Under the pieces are notes generated by a model. The model saw only the letters and a list, made by a program, of their open reading frames with translations, had not been told where the DNA came from and made no database searches. The translations under genes were made by a program, and so were the position numbers. Of a stretch of DNA of 64,000 bases, positions 15,559 through 24,402 are shown in pieces (positions within the stretch are counted from its first letter, which is position 1; the number at the start of each line of letters is the position of its first letter). Origin of the DNA: Hymenobacter armeniacus. Lineage in GTDB: Bacteria; Bacteroidota; Bacteroidia; Cytophagales; Hymenobacteraceae. Where the stretch lies: NCBI RefSeq assembly GCF_014699055.1, contig NZ_JACXAC010000007.1, positions 1-64,000 of the forward strand, written 5' to 3'.

Positions 15559-18500
15559 TTATTCAACCACCACGCGCTTCACCACGAGGTCGTTGCCCGA
15601 CTTCAGCTGCAGCGAGTACACGCCAGCCGCAAGGCGGCTCACGTCGAACTTCGTGCTGCCACCGGCGGTGGGCAGGCTCAGCTGCTGGGTCAACACCGTC
15701 TGGCCGAGCGAGTTGATGAGCGTAGCGGTAGCAGCGTGCAGGCTGCCGGCCGGTACATCCAGCGTGAAGTTCTGGTGTGCCGGGTTGGGGTAGAGGCCCA
15801 CCGTGGCGGCCAGGGCTTCGTTGCGGCTCGACGAGATGATGCTCAGGCGTACGTTGTCGATGCCCATGTCGTCTTGGCCGAAGTCCGAAGTGGCCTGGAA
15901 GCGAATCACCGTCGTGGCCGAGGTGCTGGGGATAACCACCGTCTTGGCCGTGAAGGCCGTGTTGGTGGTAGCCGTCAGCAGGGGCGTGGTGGTGAAGGTA
16001 GCGCCACCGTCGGTGCTGTAAAACACGTCCACTTTGTCGGTGCCGCTGGGGTTGATGAAGTCAAACGTCAGCGTACGGGCACCGGCGGTGCCGCTCAGGT
16101 TGGCGTAGAGGTCAAACTTGCCCTGGGAGCCAATGGGCGAGCCGAAGGTGTGGAAGCGGGCCGAGTGGGCGCCGGTGCTCGAACGCGTCACGTAAGGAGG
16201 CGTGGGGTTGCTGGTCGAAGGCGTTTCGTAGGACTGGTATTGCCAGTTGGCCGAAGCAAAGCCATCGTCTTCGCGACGCCAAGAGTTGTCGCCTGTAGCG
16301 GGCGTGTTGCGCCAGCTGTTGGTGGGCACGTCGCGCGTGCCGCCCACGCTAATCCAAGTGCCTTCGAAGCCTTCGTTAACCGGCAACGTGGCGTAGGTGG
16401 CGGGGGGCAGTAGGGTGGTGAAGGTCGTCGTCACAGGGATGGAGTTGGCACCCGTCGAGCACGACGTTACCACGCTCACGGTGTAAGTGGTGCCCGAGGC
16501 CAAGCCGGTGAGGGTGATGGGCGAGCCCGTGGGGGCCGGCGTCACGGTTACGGGCGTGCCACCAGCGGCAGTGTAGGTCACTACGTAGCCACCCGTGCCG
16601 GCCGGAGCCGTGAAGGTGATGGTGGCGCCGGTCTGGGTGATGGAACCAGCCGCCAAGTTGTTCACCGGGGTGCAAGCCGGGGCGCTGGTCGAGGTCGTCA
16701 CGGCTTCCAGCATGAAGCGGAAGTCGCGGGTGGCGTTGGCCACGGTAGTCACGTCGACTGGCGCCGCGGCCGTGGTAGCCGAGGAAGTGAAGTACTGACC
16801 GGCCCGGGTATATACTTCGGGCTGGGTGCCCAGCGGGAAATATTGGGCGGTCTGGCCCGTCTGGTAAGTCTGCGCCAAGCCTACGAGGAAGTCACCGGCG
16901 GCCAGGGCTACCGGCGTGCTCAGGGTGAAGTTGGTGTAGCCAGTGCCGGCTACGTCGGCAGCAGTTACCACGTAGTCGGGAGAACGGCCGAGGACGGCGC
17001 CCGTGGTGGGGTTCATTACCACAGCGTATACCGTTTTGCCGATGGTGGGGCTGGGAGCGCCCGCGAAGTTCACCAGGAAGGCACGAACCTGGGTCACGTT
17101 CACCGACGTGTTGGCCGTGAACTTGGTCAGGAAAGCACCCGTAAACGTGGTGCTGGGGCCGAAGCCACGAGCCGAAGTCGGCTGCGTGCCGTCGTTATAC
17201 GAGTAGTCCGAGGTGTTCACCACCTGCGTCACGCTGGATGCGTTGTTGCCCGTATTGTCGTCGGCGGGTACCGTCACGGTCACGGTGTTGTTGCCGGTAG
17301 CGGTGGGCACGTAGGGTGCAAACGTCACCGTGGTGCTGGCGCCGGCGGCCAGCGAAGCCACGGTCTGGGTGTTGGTGAAGGTGTTGGCACCCGTCACGTT
17401 CAGGGTCACCACCAGGTTTGTTTGGGCGCTAGTGCCGGTGTTGGTCACGTAGGCGCTCACGGTGTGGGGCGCGCCCTGCGGAATGGGCAGCTTGGTGAGG
17501 GCGTACACCATGCGAACCGAAGCGTCGTTGGGCGCCACGGTAGTGGCGCAAATGCCAAACGCGCCGGCATCGGTGCCGGGGTAGGTGAAGGCCCGCACGT
17601 ACAACGTGGAGCCCGGGGTGCGGCCCGTTACGGTTGCACTCGAGAATTCATTGGTAGTCGAAATGGCATCGTTGCAGCCGATTTCGGTGAGGGCGCTGCA
17701 GGTGCCCGAATAGATGAGCAGGCCGGTGTCCGTAACGGGCGAGCCCGTCGCGGCACTCGTCGTTATCGTTACCGTGCCGGTGGCTGGCACTACCACCGTG
17801 TACCACACGTCGTTGCCGACAGTGGGAGGGGTGGTGCCGAAGCAGGTAGCGCCCGGAGCGGGAACGCCTGCCGAAGCCGTGGCCAAGCTGTTGTTGGCCG
17901 TAACGTTGGTGCACGACGTGCCCACCGTCAAGGCAATAGCACCTGCGCAGTCGTCGTTGGCTGGGGGCGTAATGGTGCCCGGGGCGAAACGGTAAGTGCG
18001 GCCGGCGTCGGGGAGCGCCGTAGCGTTGAAGTTGTGGGTAGTACCGGTGTAAACGCCGGTGATAAACGCCGTGGTCGACCACGCCGCCGCACCAGTGGTT
18101 TTGTTGGCCAGCACCGTTTGCCCGTTGCCCGAGCCCGAACCCTTAATGCCCACGCTGGGAAAGCGCGAAATAGCCGTATTAGTCGACGCTGTGGTCGGGC
18201 CGTACACGAACTCGATGTTGTTGGTGGTTTCGTAGAGCTTAGCTTGGAAAGACATGTTGGCGTACTGGCTCAGGCGAGCCGTGCCCGACTTGTCGCTCAC
18301 GTTTTTCCACTGAATGGTGCACACCCGGTTGGGGGCCGTGCCGGTAGTGGCCACACGGTATTCAGCGGTACCGGTGCCCGGGATGAGGTCGAAGTTGAAC
18401 GGCATAATCAGGTTCACGTCGGCCGCGTTGGTGCTGCCCACCGGGTCGACCCCCGGTGCCGTCTGCCCGGTCTCGTATACGCCAAACAGGTTGGCCACCG

Positions 18501-18804
18501 AGGGAGCGGCGCTGCCCAGACGTATCAGGCCATTGGTGTTCAGCACAAATTGCGTGAACGCAGTCCCGTTGTATGTGAACGTGAAGCCAATGTTTTGCGC
18601 AGCCGAGTTGGCGTCGTCGGTGCTCGACGTGGTGATGGCCGTGCCATTGGTGCCCAGGTCGGTGTAGGTACCGGCCACGTTGGTGGCGCTCGTCGGCGAA
18701 TAGCCCAGTTGCTGGGCGCTTGCCGCGAGTGGCAGCAGTGGCAACAAGGCCACCGGCAGCCACCGGCTGGCTGTTTTCAGCCGGGTCTGTAAGGTTGTAA
18801 GCAT
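15559..18804 (-). CDS. Large secreted protein with T9SS type A sorting domain
   Basis: A 1081-residue exported protein. Residues 1-31 form a signal peptide ending SAQQ. An N-terminal beta-sandwich (about 30-290; FTYNGTAFTQFVLNTNGLIRL style) is followed by a pre-CARDB region, a CARDB adhesion-like domain (about 428-530, YVTNTGTSAQTNLVVTL), a fibronectin type III domain (about 708-795, ITFTAPAGTGGYVVTYTAAGG), a choice-of-anchor beta-sandwich (about 808-988, NEGFEGTW), and a C-terminal sorting tail (YPNPAHQNFTLDV ... GVYSLQL ... VVKRVVVE). It should be exported by Sec and then carried across the outer membrane by the type IX system. No catalytic residues are evident, so adhesion or a structural surface role is likely. 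The start at 18804 begins the signal peptide; the frame continues upstream without similarity. Confidence 0.9.
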   Translation of the reverse strand: MLTTLQTRLKTASRWLPVALLPLLPLAASAQQLGYSPTSATNVAGTYTDLGTNGTAITTSSTDDANSAAQNIGFTFTYNGTAFTQFVLNTNGLIRLGSAAPSVANLFGVYETGQTAPGVDPVGSTNAADVNLIMPFNFDLIPGTGTAEYRVATTGTAPNRVCTIQWKNVSDKSGTARLSQYANMSFQAKLYETTNNIEFVYGPTTASTNTAISRFPSVGIKGSGSGNGQTVLANKTTGAAAWSTTAFITGVYTGTTHNFNATALPDAGRTYRFAPGTITPPANDDCAGAIALTVGTSCTNVTANNSLATASAGVPAPGATCFGTTPPTVGNDVWYTVVVPATGTVTITTSAATGSPVTDTGLLIYSGTCSALTEIGCNDAISTTNEFSSATVTGRTPGSTLYVRAFTYPGTDAGAFGICATTVAPNDASVRMVYALTKLPIPQGAPHTVSAYVTNTGTSAQTNLVVTLNVTGANTFTNTQTVASLAAGASTTVTFAPYVPTATGNNTVTVTVPADDNTGNNASSVTQVVNTSDYSYNDGTQPTSARGFGPSTTFTGAFLTKFTANTSVNVTQVRAFLVNFAGAPSPTIGKTVYAVVMNPTTGAVLGRSPDYVVTAADVAGTGYTNFTLSTPVALAAGDFLVGLAQTYQTGQTAQYFPLGTQPEVYTRAGQYFTSSATTAAAPVDVTTVANATRDFRFMLEAVTTSTSAPACTPVNNLAAGSITQTGATITFTAPAGTGGYVVTYTAAGGTPVTVTPAPTGSPITLTGLASGTTYTVSVVTSCSTGANSIPVTTTFTTLLPPATYATLPVNEGFEGTWISVGGTRDVPTNSWRNTPATGDNSWRREDDGFASANWQYQSYETPSTSNPTPPYVTRSSTGAHSARFHTFGSPIGSQGKFDLYANLSGTAGARTLTFDFINPSGTDKVDVFYSTDGGATFTTTPLLTATTNTAFTAKTVVIPSTSATTVIRFQATSDFGQDDMGIDNVRLSIISSSRNEALAATVGLYPNPAHQNFTLDVPAGSLHAATATLINSLGQTVLTQQLSLPTAGGSTKFDVSRLAAGVYSLQLKSGNDLVVKRVVVE

Positions 18805-18979
18805 GAAAATGGGGGAAAAGTGAGGAATAAAAAAGGGGAAGTGATGAAACAAAAGGGCCGTAAGCGGCCACAGGTCCGGCAACAAGCAATGAACCTGCGC
18901 CCAAATTACACATTAGACACCAAACCCAGTACCTGGGCCAGGTTTCTCTGGATAAAGAGTCGATATTAATCGACCGGCC

Positions 18980-20008
18980 TTATGGCTTGGGCGAAGTCAG
19001 CCTAGCCAAAGTAGCCGCGTTGTCGGCGGGGTTGCAATCGGCCACGGGCACAAAGGTGCGGGCCGGCTCGCCGGGGCGTTGCGCCAAGCCGTAGGTGTAC
19101 GTTTTATCATAGTAATCAAGCACCAGCTCCACCATGTGGGCAAAGTTGCCAGCTTCCACGGCCGCCAGGGCCTGCTGCGTGGCCAGCCCGCCCAGCCGCT
19201 TGTGCAGCCGCTCGATGGCGGCGGCCAGCTCGACGGGGTTTTCGGCGCCGTATTCGGCGGCCAGCTTGGCCACGCGGGCCGCGCGCGGCACTTCCAGCAC
19301 CCAGCGCGGCGAGGTGCGCAGCTGCTCAAACAGCGGCGCGGGAATGGTGAGCCGGCCAATCTGGCGGCTTTCGTCTTCCACCCACACGGGCGCGTCGGTG
19401 GGCAGGTCGAGCAGGGCCGCGGCTAGGTTGTTCTCAAACTGCTCCTGCGTGGGCTGCGCCGGCTGCCCAATGGCCCCAAAGGCCGAGCCCTTGTGGTGGG
19501 CCATGCCCTCTAGGTCGAGCACGGGCTGGCGGTGCGGCTCAGCGGCCAGGGCGTGCAGCACGTCGGTTTTGCCACTGCCCGTGAGGCCGCCCAGCACCCG
19601 CCACGCGCGCGGCTCCTCAAACGAGGCCAACACCGCGCGCCGGTAATCCTTGTAGCCCTTGTCGAGCAAATGCACCTTGAACCCGGCCAGCTCCAACAGC
19701 CACAGCACGGCGCCGCTGCGCATGCCGCCGCGCCAGCAGTGCAGCCGCACTTCCTTGCCGGGGGCCAGCTTTTTGGCCTGCTTCACCATGGCCGACATCT
19801 TCGGCCCGAAAAATTCCAGGCCCAGGTGCACGGCGTGCTCTTGGCTCACTTGCTTGTAGGCCGTGCCGATGCGGGCCCGTTCCTCGTCGGTGAACAGCGG
19901 CAGGTTGAGGGCACCCGGCACGTGGCCCTGCGCAAACTCAATGGGGGCCCGCACGTCGAGGATGGGGTAGGGGAGGGCTTGGAAAGCGGCCAGCGGGTGA
20001 CGAGGCAT
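18980..20008 (-). CDS. mnmH: tRNA 2-selenouridine synthase
   Basis: A 342-residue enzyme that replaces sulfur by selenium at the wobble 2-thiouridine of certain tRNAs, via a geranylated intermediate. N-terminal rhodanese domain (1-125): PILDVRAPIEFAQGHVPGA and the active-site Cys in LHCWRGGMRSG. The C-terminal P-loop domain has GGLTGSGKTDVLHAL (Walker A) and LDLEGMAHHKGSAFG. Motifs and length match the family. The selenophosphate synthase gene selD, which supplies selenium, is not in the window. Confidence 0.95.
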   Translation of the reverse strand: MPRHPLAAFQALPYPILDVRAPIEFAQGHVPGALNLPLFTDEERARIGTAYKQVSQEHAVHLGLEFFGPKMSAMVKQAKKLAPGKEVRLHCWRGGMRSGAVLWLLELAGFKVHLLDKGYKDYRRAVLASFEEPRAWRVLGGLTGSGKTDVLHALAAEPHRQPVLDLEGMAHHKGSAFGAIGQPAQPTQEQFENNLAAALLDLPTDAPVWVEDESRQIGRLTIPAPLFEQLRTSPRWVLEVPRAARVAKLAAEYGAENPVELAAAIERLHKRLGGLATQQALAAVEAGNFAHMVELVLDYYDKTYTYGLAQRPGEPARTFVPVADCNPADNAATLARLTSPKP

Positions 20009-20032
20009 GAATAGGGGAAAGGAAAATTCAAT

Positions 20033-20080
20033 CGAACGTCATGCTTTGGCAAGCGGACGCCAGATGAAGCACGACGTTCG
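20033..20080. repeat. CGAACGTCATGCTT inverted repeat
   Basis: CGAACGTCATGCTT at 20033-20046 pairs with AAGCACGACGTTCG at 20067-20080, 13 of 14 positions. It fills the gap between mnmH and pdxJ and shares the CGTCATGC core with the repeat at 6926-6958. No T run follows. Confidence 0.55.
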
Positions 20081-20085
20081 GCAAG

Positions 20086-20799
20086 CTATTTCAGCTGGCG
20101 CAGGTATAGCTGTACGGTGTTTTCGAGGCCCAGGTACAGTGCGTCGCACACCAGGGCGTGGCCGATGCTTACCTCAGCCAGTTCGGGCAGCTGCAGGTGC
20201 AGCCAGGCCAGGTTGTCGAGGTCGAGGTCGTGGCCGGCGTTCACGCCCAGCCCGAGCTGGCCGGCACGGGCAGCAGTGGCGCGGTAGGGGGCCACGGCGG
20301 CCTCGCGGTCCTGCAAGTAGTGGCGGGCGTAGGCTTCGGTGTAAAGCTCGATGCGGTCGGTGCCGGTGGCCACGGCGCCTTCCACCAGGGCCAGGTCGGG
20401 GTCGAGGAAAATGCTGACGCGGGCGCCCAGGCCTTTCAGTTCGGCCACCACGTCCTGCAAGAAGCTGCGGTGCGTAATCACGTCCCAGCCCGCGTTGGAG
20501 GTGATGGCGTCGGGGGCATCGGGCACCAGCGTCACCTGCTCGGGGCGCACCTCGCGGCACAGGGCCAGAAAGTCGGGCGTCGGGTTGCCTTCCACGTTCA
20601 GCTCAGTGGTCACAGTGCTTTTCAGGTCGCGCACGTCCTGGTAGCGGATGTGGCGCTCATCGGGCCGCGGGTGCACCGTGATGCCTTCGGCCCCGAAGCG
20701 CTCGATGTCGCGCGCGGCCTGCAGAATGTCGGGGCGGTTGTGGCCCCGGGCATTGCGCAGGGTGGCCAGTTTGTTGATGTTAACGCTGAGCTTGGTCAT
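20086..20799 (-). CDS. pdxJ: Pyridoxine 5'-phosphate synthase
   Basis: A 237-residue TIM-barrel enzyme that condenses 1-deoxyxylulose 5-phosphate with 3-amino-2-oxopropyl phosphate, the last ring-forming step of vitamin B6 synthesis. Recognised by LSVNINKLATLRNARG at the N terminus, AEGITVHPRPDERHI, the catalytic-loop region TTELNVEGNPTPDF, and the C-terminal GLGVNAGHDLDLDN and ELAEVSIGHALV. The start is the ATG at 20799. The gene is separated from yqeY, transcribed divergently, by a long inverted repeat. Confidence 0.96.
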   Translation of the reverse strand: MTKLSVNINKLATLRNARGHNRPDILQAARDIERFGAEGITVHPRPDERHIRYQDVRDLKSTVTTELNVEGNPTPDFLALCREVRPEQVTLVPDAPDAITSNAGWDVITHRSFLQDVVAELKGLGARVSIFLDPDLALVEGAVATGTDRIELYTEAYARHYLQDREAAVAPYRATAARAGQLGLGVNAGHDLDLDNLAWLHLQLPELAEVSIGHALVCDALYLGLENTVQLYLRQLK

Positions 20800-20852
20800 G
20801 GTGGTTGGGCCAGGAGGGTGTGGGGGTGGGCGGGGAGGAAGTGTTTGGAAAC

Positions 20853-20960
20853 GGCTGTCATCCTGAGCGCAGCGAAGGACCTTCTCAGGTCTGCGTCGGG
20901 TGCGATATAGCAAACCATTCAAACGTGATAAGGTCCTTCGCTGCGCTCAGGATGACAGCC
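20853..20960. repeat. 31-bp perfect inverted repeat, TCATCCTGAGCGCAGCGAAGG family
   Basis: The 31-base arm at 20853-20883 is repeated exactly in reverse complement at 20930-20960, with a 46-base loop. The arm contains TCATCCTGAGCGCAGCGAAG, the core of the window's main repeat family. It lies in the gap between the divergent pdxJ and yqeY genes (20800-21043), which holds no other element I can identify, and so is a candidate mobile or REP-type element rather than a terminator. Confidence 0.85.
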
Positions 20961-21043
20961 GGGGCCGTAGCTTCGGGGCGAAATTACGGCTTCCCCCTTT
21001 CCACGCCTCGTTTCGCCATTTCACCAACTCACCACTCCGCCTC

Positions 21044-21505
21044 ATGCTAAAAGACACCATCGACGCCGCCATCAAGCAAGCCATGTTGGCCAAAGACAAA
21101 GTGCGCCTCACCGCGCTGCGCAGCATCAAATCCCAAATCATGCTGGCCGAAACCGCCGAGGGCGCCCAGGGCGGTGCCCTCACCCCGGAGGCCGAGCTCA
21201 AGCTCCTCAACAAGGCCGCCAAGCAGCGCCGCGACGCCGCCGCCATTTACAAGGAGCAGTTTCGCTCCGAGCTGGAAGCCAACGAGCTGGCCGAGCTGGC
21301 CATCATTGAAGAATTCCTGCCCGCGCAGCTCTCCGAAGCCGACCTCGTGGAGCGCCTCGTGCACATCATCCAGCGCGTGGGCGCTACTGGCCCTTCCGAC
21401 CTGGGCAAGGTGATGGGCGTGGCCGCCCGCGAGCTGTCTGGCCAAGCCGACGGCAAGCGCATCTCCGACGTGCTCGGCCACCTGCTCAACAACACCAATC
21501 TATAA
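21044..21505 (+). CDS. GatB/YqeY domain protein
   Basis: A 153-residue protein with the YqeY fold, which resembles the tRNA-binding tail of the amidotransferase subunit GatB. It starts MLKDTIDAAIKQAMLAKDKV, has the conserved LRSIKSQIMLAE, EFLPAQLSE and DLGKVMGVAARELSGQADGK segments, and matches the family's length of about 150. The role is not settled; a function in tRNA-linked metabolism is likely. The ATG at 21044 is the first with family similarity. Confidence 0.9.
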   Translation: MLKDTIDAAIKQAMLAKDKVRLTALRSIKSQIMLAETAEGAQGGALTPEAELKLLNKAAKQRRDAAAIYKEQFRSELEANELAELAIIEEFLPAQLSEADLVERLVHIIQRVGATGPSDLGKVMGVAARELSGQADGKRISDVLGHLLNNTNL

Positions 21506-21510
21506 GGGCA

Positions 21511-21590
21511 GGAGGGTAGGAGGGTATGGGGGTAGGAGTTAAGACCTCAATCCCTTTCACACCTCCTGCCCCCATACCCTCCTACCCCTC
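21511..21590. repeat. 27-bp near-perfect inverted repeat between yqeY and cvpA
   Basis: The G-rich arm at 21511-21538 (GTAGGAGGGTATGGGGG core) is repeated in reverse complement at 21563-21590, with one T/C difference and a small slip at the outer end. The loop is 24 bases. The sequence is not related to the TCATCCTGAGCG family, but the layout is the same as at 51568-51648. Confidence 0.75.
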
Positions 21591-21601
21591 TTACCCTAAA
21601 A

Positions 21602-22132
21602 ATGACTGCCCTCGACATTCTGCTGCTGCTGCCGCTGGGCATTGGGGCCGTGAAGGGCTACCGGCGCGGGCTGGTGCTGGAAGTGGTGTCGCTGCTGGCG
21701 TTTGTGCTGGCCGTGGTGGGCGGGCTCAGCCTGCTGTCGGCGGCCGTGCCGCTGGTGCGCCACTACGTGGGCAGCGCGTTTGGGATGCTGCCGCTGGTGT
21801 CCTTCGCGCTGGTGTTTGTGGCCATTATGTGGGGCGTGCACCTGCTGGGCGGCCTGCTCAAAACCGCCGTGCACCTCACCCCGCTGGGCGTGCTCGACAA
21901 CCTGCTGGGCGGCGTGGCCGGGGTGCTGAAGTGGGTGCTGGGCCTGAGCCTGCTGCTGCACGGCACCGGTCTGGCCGGCCTGCACCTGCTGTCGCCGAAC
22001 CTGGTGACGGGCTCGCAAGTGCTGCCCATTGTGCAGCAGGCTACCCCGCTGGCCCTGCAAATCACCGGCTACGTGCTGCCCTTCGCGCAAGATTTGCTGG
22101 TGCGCATGCGCACCGCCTTCGTGAAAAGTTAA
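21602..22132 (+). CDS. CvpA family membrane protein
   Basis: A 176-residue protein with four predicted membrane segments. Typical CvpA features: TALDILLLLPLGIGAVKGYRRGLVLEV at the N terminus and the central LGVLDNLLGGVAGVLKWVLGL. CvpA-type proteins are linked to colicin V production, envelope maintenance and purF regulation in other bacteria, but their biochemical role is unclear. It lies just after the inverted repeat and before the amidotransferase gene on the same strand. Confidence 0.87.
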   Translation: MTALDILLLLPLGIGAVKGYRRGLVLEVVSLLAFVLAVVGGLSLLSAAVPLVRHYVGSAFGMLPLVSFALVFVAIMWGVHLLGGLLKTAVHLTPLGVLDNLLGGVAGVLKWVLGLSLLLHGTGLAGLHLLSPNLVTGSQVLPIVQQATPLALQITGYVLPFAQDLLVRMRTAFVKS

Positions 22133-22198
22133 GCATGAAGCACGAGGAAGGTGAAGTGCTGAGGTTCCTCTTTCCCGTGCTCTTTTCACGTTCCGTAT

Positions 22199-22795
22199 AT
22201 GCGCCTGCTGCTGCTCGATAATTTCGATTCCTTCACCTTCACCCTGGCCGACTATCTGCGCCAGCTAGAGGCCGAAGTAGTGGTGCGCCGCAACGACGTG
22301 ACGCTGCCAGAATTACAGGCCTTGGCCTTCGATGGCATTGTGCTGTCGCCCGGGCCCGGCGCGCCGGCGCAGGCGGGCGTCATGCCGGCCGTTATCGAGC
22401 ACTACCACCAGCGGGTGCCCATGCTGGGGGTGTGCCTGGGCCACCAGGCGCTGGGCGAGTTCTTCGGCGGCACCGTGACGCGGGCGGCGCGGCCGGTGCA
22501 CGGCAAGGTGTCGGAAATGCAGTGCGCGCCCGATGAGCCGCTGTTTGCGGGCCTGCCGGCCACGCAGCCCGTCACGCGCTACCACTCGCTGCTGCTGCAG
22601 GAGCCCCTGCCGCCGGCCCTGGTGCCGCTGGCCCGCACCACCGGCCCGGTGCCCGAGCTCATGGCCCTGCGCCACCGCACGCTGCCGCTCTACGGAGTCC
22701 AATTTCACCCCGAAGCCCTGCTCACGCCGCACGGACTGGCAATTTTGGCCAATTGGCTGCGCTGTTGTATCATTGCCAAAACCGCCGGGAATTGA
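22199..22795 (+). CDS. pabA: Anthranilate/aminodeoxychorismate synthase component II
   Basis: A 198-residue class I glutamine amidotransferase. It opens with MRLLLLDNFDSFTFTLADYL, carries the nucleophile in GVCLGHQALGEFF, and closes the triad with the His and Glu of YGVQFHPEALLTPHG. It supplies ammonia to a chorismate-using partner, making either anthranilate (tryptophan) or 4-amino-4-deoxychorismate (folate). No TrpE or PabB lies nearby, so the pathway cannot be decided; an orphan position favours the folate or a shared role. The pabA symbol is therefore tentative. Confidence 0.87.
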   Translation: MRLLLLDNFDSFTFTLADYLRQLEAEVVVRRNDVTLPELQALAFDGIVLSPGPGAPAQAGVMPAVIEHYHQRVPMLGVCLGHQALGEFFGGTVTRAARPVHGKVSEMQCAPDEPLFAGLPATQPVTRYHSLLLQEPLPPALVPLARTTGPVPELMALRHRTLPLYGVQFHPEALLTPHGLAILANWLRCCIIAKTAGN

Positions 22796-22806
22796 CGAGA
22801 AACGAG

Positions 22807-23589
22807 ATGGAATTGCGCCACCAGCACCAGCATGGGTACGAATACGTGGACGAAGGCCAGGGCCCCGTTCTGCTCCTGCTGCACGGCCTGTTCGGCGCCC
22901 TGAGCAACTGGCAGGACGTCGTCACGGAGTTTTCGGCCGACTACCGCGTCATCATCCCGCTGCTGCCGATATACGACATGCCCCTTACCCAAGCCGGCGT
23001 GCCGGGCCTCGTGGCTTACGTCGAAGGCTTTGTGAAGGCGCTGGCCCTGCCGCCCACGTTCACCGTGCTTGGCAACTCGCTCGGCGGTCACATTGCCTTG
23101 GTGTATACCCTTAATAACAAGGCCCGCGTCAGCCGGCTGGTGCTCACGGGCAGCAGCGGCTTGTTTGAGGACAGCATGGGCGGCTCTTTCCCCAAGCGCG
23201 GCAACTACGCCTACGTGCAGGAACGAGTCGGCTACACGTTCTATGACCCCAACGTGGCCACCCAGGAACTGGTCGACGAAGTATTCAACGTCACGAATTC
23301 CAACGCCAAATGCCTGCGCATCATCGCCATTGCGCGGTCGGCGCAGCGCCACAACCTGAGTAAGGAGCTGACCAAAATAGAGGTGCCCACCCTGCTGGTG
23401 TGGGGGCTGAACGACACCATCACGCCGCCGCCGGTGGCCCACGAGTTTGCCCGCCTGCTGCCCCACGCCGAGCTGCGCTTCCTCGACCACTGCTGCCACG
23501 CCCCCATGATGGAGCGCCCCGCCGGGTTCAACCGCTACCTGCGCCGGTTTTTGCGTACTACCGAAACGGCCCCCGCCGTGGCTGCCTAA
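22807..23589 (+). CDS. Alpha/beta hydrolase
   Basis: A 260-residue alpha/beta-hydrolase. The oxyanion-hole motif is LLLHGLFGALSNW, the nucleophile Ser is in VLGNSLGGHIAL, the acid is the Asp of WGLNDTITPPPV, and the His is in DHCCHAPMMERP. The fold and cap region resemble meta-cleavage-product hydrolases and haloperoxidase-like esterases, but the substrate is unknown. It starts 11 bases after pabA and is likely co-transcribed with it. Confidence 0.88.
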   Translation: MELRHQHQHGYEYVDEGQGPVLLLLHGLFGALSNWQDVVTEFSADYRVIIPLLPIYDMPLTQAGVPGLVAYVEGFVKALALPPTFTVLGNSLGGHIALVYTLNNKARVSRLVLTGSSGLFEDSMGGSFPKRGNYAYVQERVGYTFYDPNVATQELVDEVFNVTNSNAKCLRIIAIARSAQRHNLSKELTKIEVPTLLVWGLNDTITPPPVAHEFARLLPHAELRFLDHCCHAPMMERPAGFNRYLRRFLRTTETAPAVAA

Positions 23590-23720
23590 ACGGCGGGTAT
23601 CTTTTTCGCCGGCTCGATTGTTGTTCCTTTACGCGCGCCGCTTGGCGCACCCGCTACCTTATCCTATCCCTTCCCACTAACGCCGCGTTATTGCCTTTAC
23701 CCTCATCATTAGCCCCGCAT

Positions 23721-24395
23721 ATGCCTGCCCTGCTCGCCGAGGATTTACTCAACGAAATGATTCCGCCCCTGAAAGGCACCGATTCGGCGGGCAAAGCGGC
23801 TCGCTGGCTCGATGAGTTTCACGTGGCCCAGCTGCCCGTGCTCGACAACCGCCACTACCGCGGCCTCGTCACCGAGTCCGACCTGGCCGATTTCGACGAC
23901 CCGGAGACCTTGCTCTCCGAGTTGCCCCTGGGCTTTGCCGACGCCTACGTGCGCCCCGACCAGCACTTCTACCGCGTGATGGAGTTGGCCATTGAAAATA
24001 AAATTCAGCTGGTGCCCGTGGTGGATGAGCGGCACGAGTACGCCGGCGTCGTCACCATTGCCGATGCCTTGGCCGCGTTTGGCCAACAGCCGGCCGGTGG
24101 GCAGGGCGGCATCATTGTGCTCACCATGGAGGAGCGCGACTACTCGCTCACCCAAATTAGCCGCTACGTGGAGGAAAACAACGCCAAAGTCATCAGCGCG
24201 CTGGTGGCTCAGGATGAGGTCGACCCCCAGCGAATTCGCCTCACGCTCAAGCTCAATACCGACAACCTGACCCGCATCACGGCCACCCTCGAGCGGTTTG
24301 GCTACGTGGTGACGGCCCAGTTCAGCGGCACCGCCGCCCCGAACGAAGACGAGCAGGAGCGCTACGACGCCCTCCTGCGGTACCTGAGCGTGTAA
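23721..24395 (+). CDS. CBS-pair protein with C-terminal ACT-like region
   Basis: A 224-residue cytosolic protein. Two CBS motifs (about 3-60 and 68-125; FHVAQLPVLDNRHYRGLVTE and NKIQLVPVVDERHEYAGVVT) form a Bateman pair, which normally binds adenine nucleotides. From about residue 130 the chain (IIVLTMEERDYSLTQISRYVE, then RIRLTLKLNTDNLTRITATLE) has the strand-helix-strand pattern of an ACT-like domain. It is conserved just upstream of nadK in this group; I suspect nucleotide sensing but cannot say more. The upstream frame from 23400 is out of frame with the hydrolase and not a gene. Confidence 0.85.
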   Translation: MPALLAEDLLNEMIPPLKGTDSAGKAARWLDEFHVAQLPVLDNRHYRGLVTESDLADFDDPETLLSELPLGFADAYVRPDQHFYRVMELAIENKIQLVPVVDERHEYAGVVTIADALAAFGQQPAGGQGGIIVLTMEERDYSLTQISRYVEENNAKVISALVAQDEVDPQRIRLTLKLNTDNLTRITATLERFGYVVTAQFSGTAAPNEDEQERYDALLRYLSV

Positions 24396-24402
24396 CGGCG
24401 GG

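Noticed and set aside
14238..15566. Minus-strand open frame of 442 codons opposite moxR
   Set aside because: Crosses the moxR terminator and is antisense to the Walker motifs; no start signal or similarity.
16843..18792. Plus-strand open frame of 649 codons within the T9SS cargo gene
   Set aside because: Antisense to clear beta-domain sequence; its Arg/Gly/Val richness mirrors the Thr/Ala codons on the other strand.
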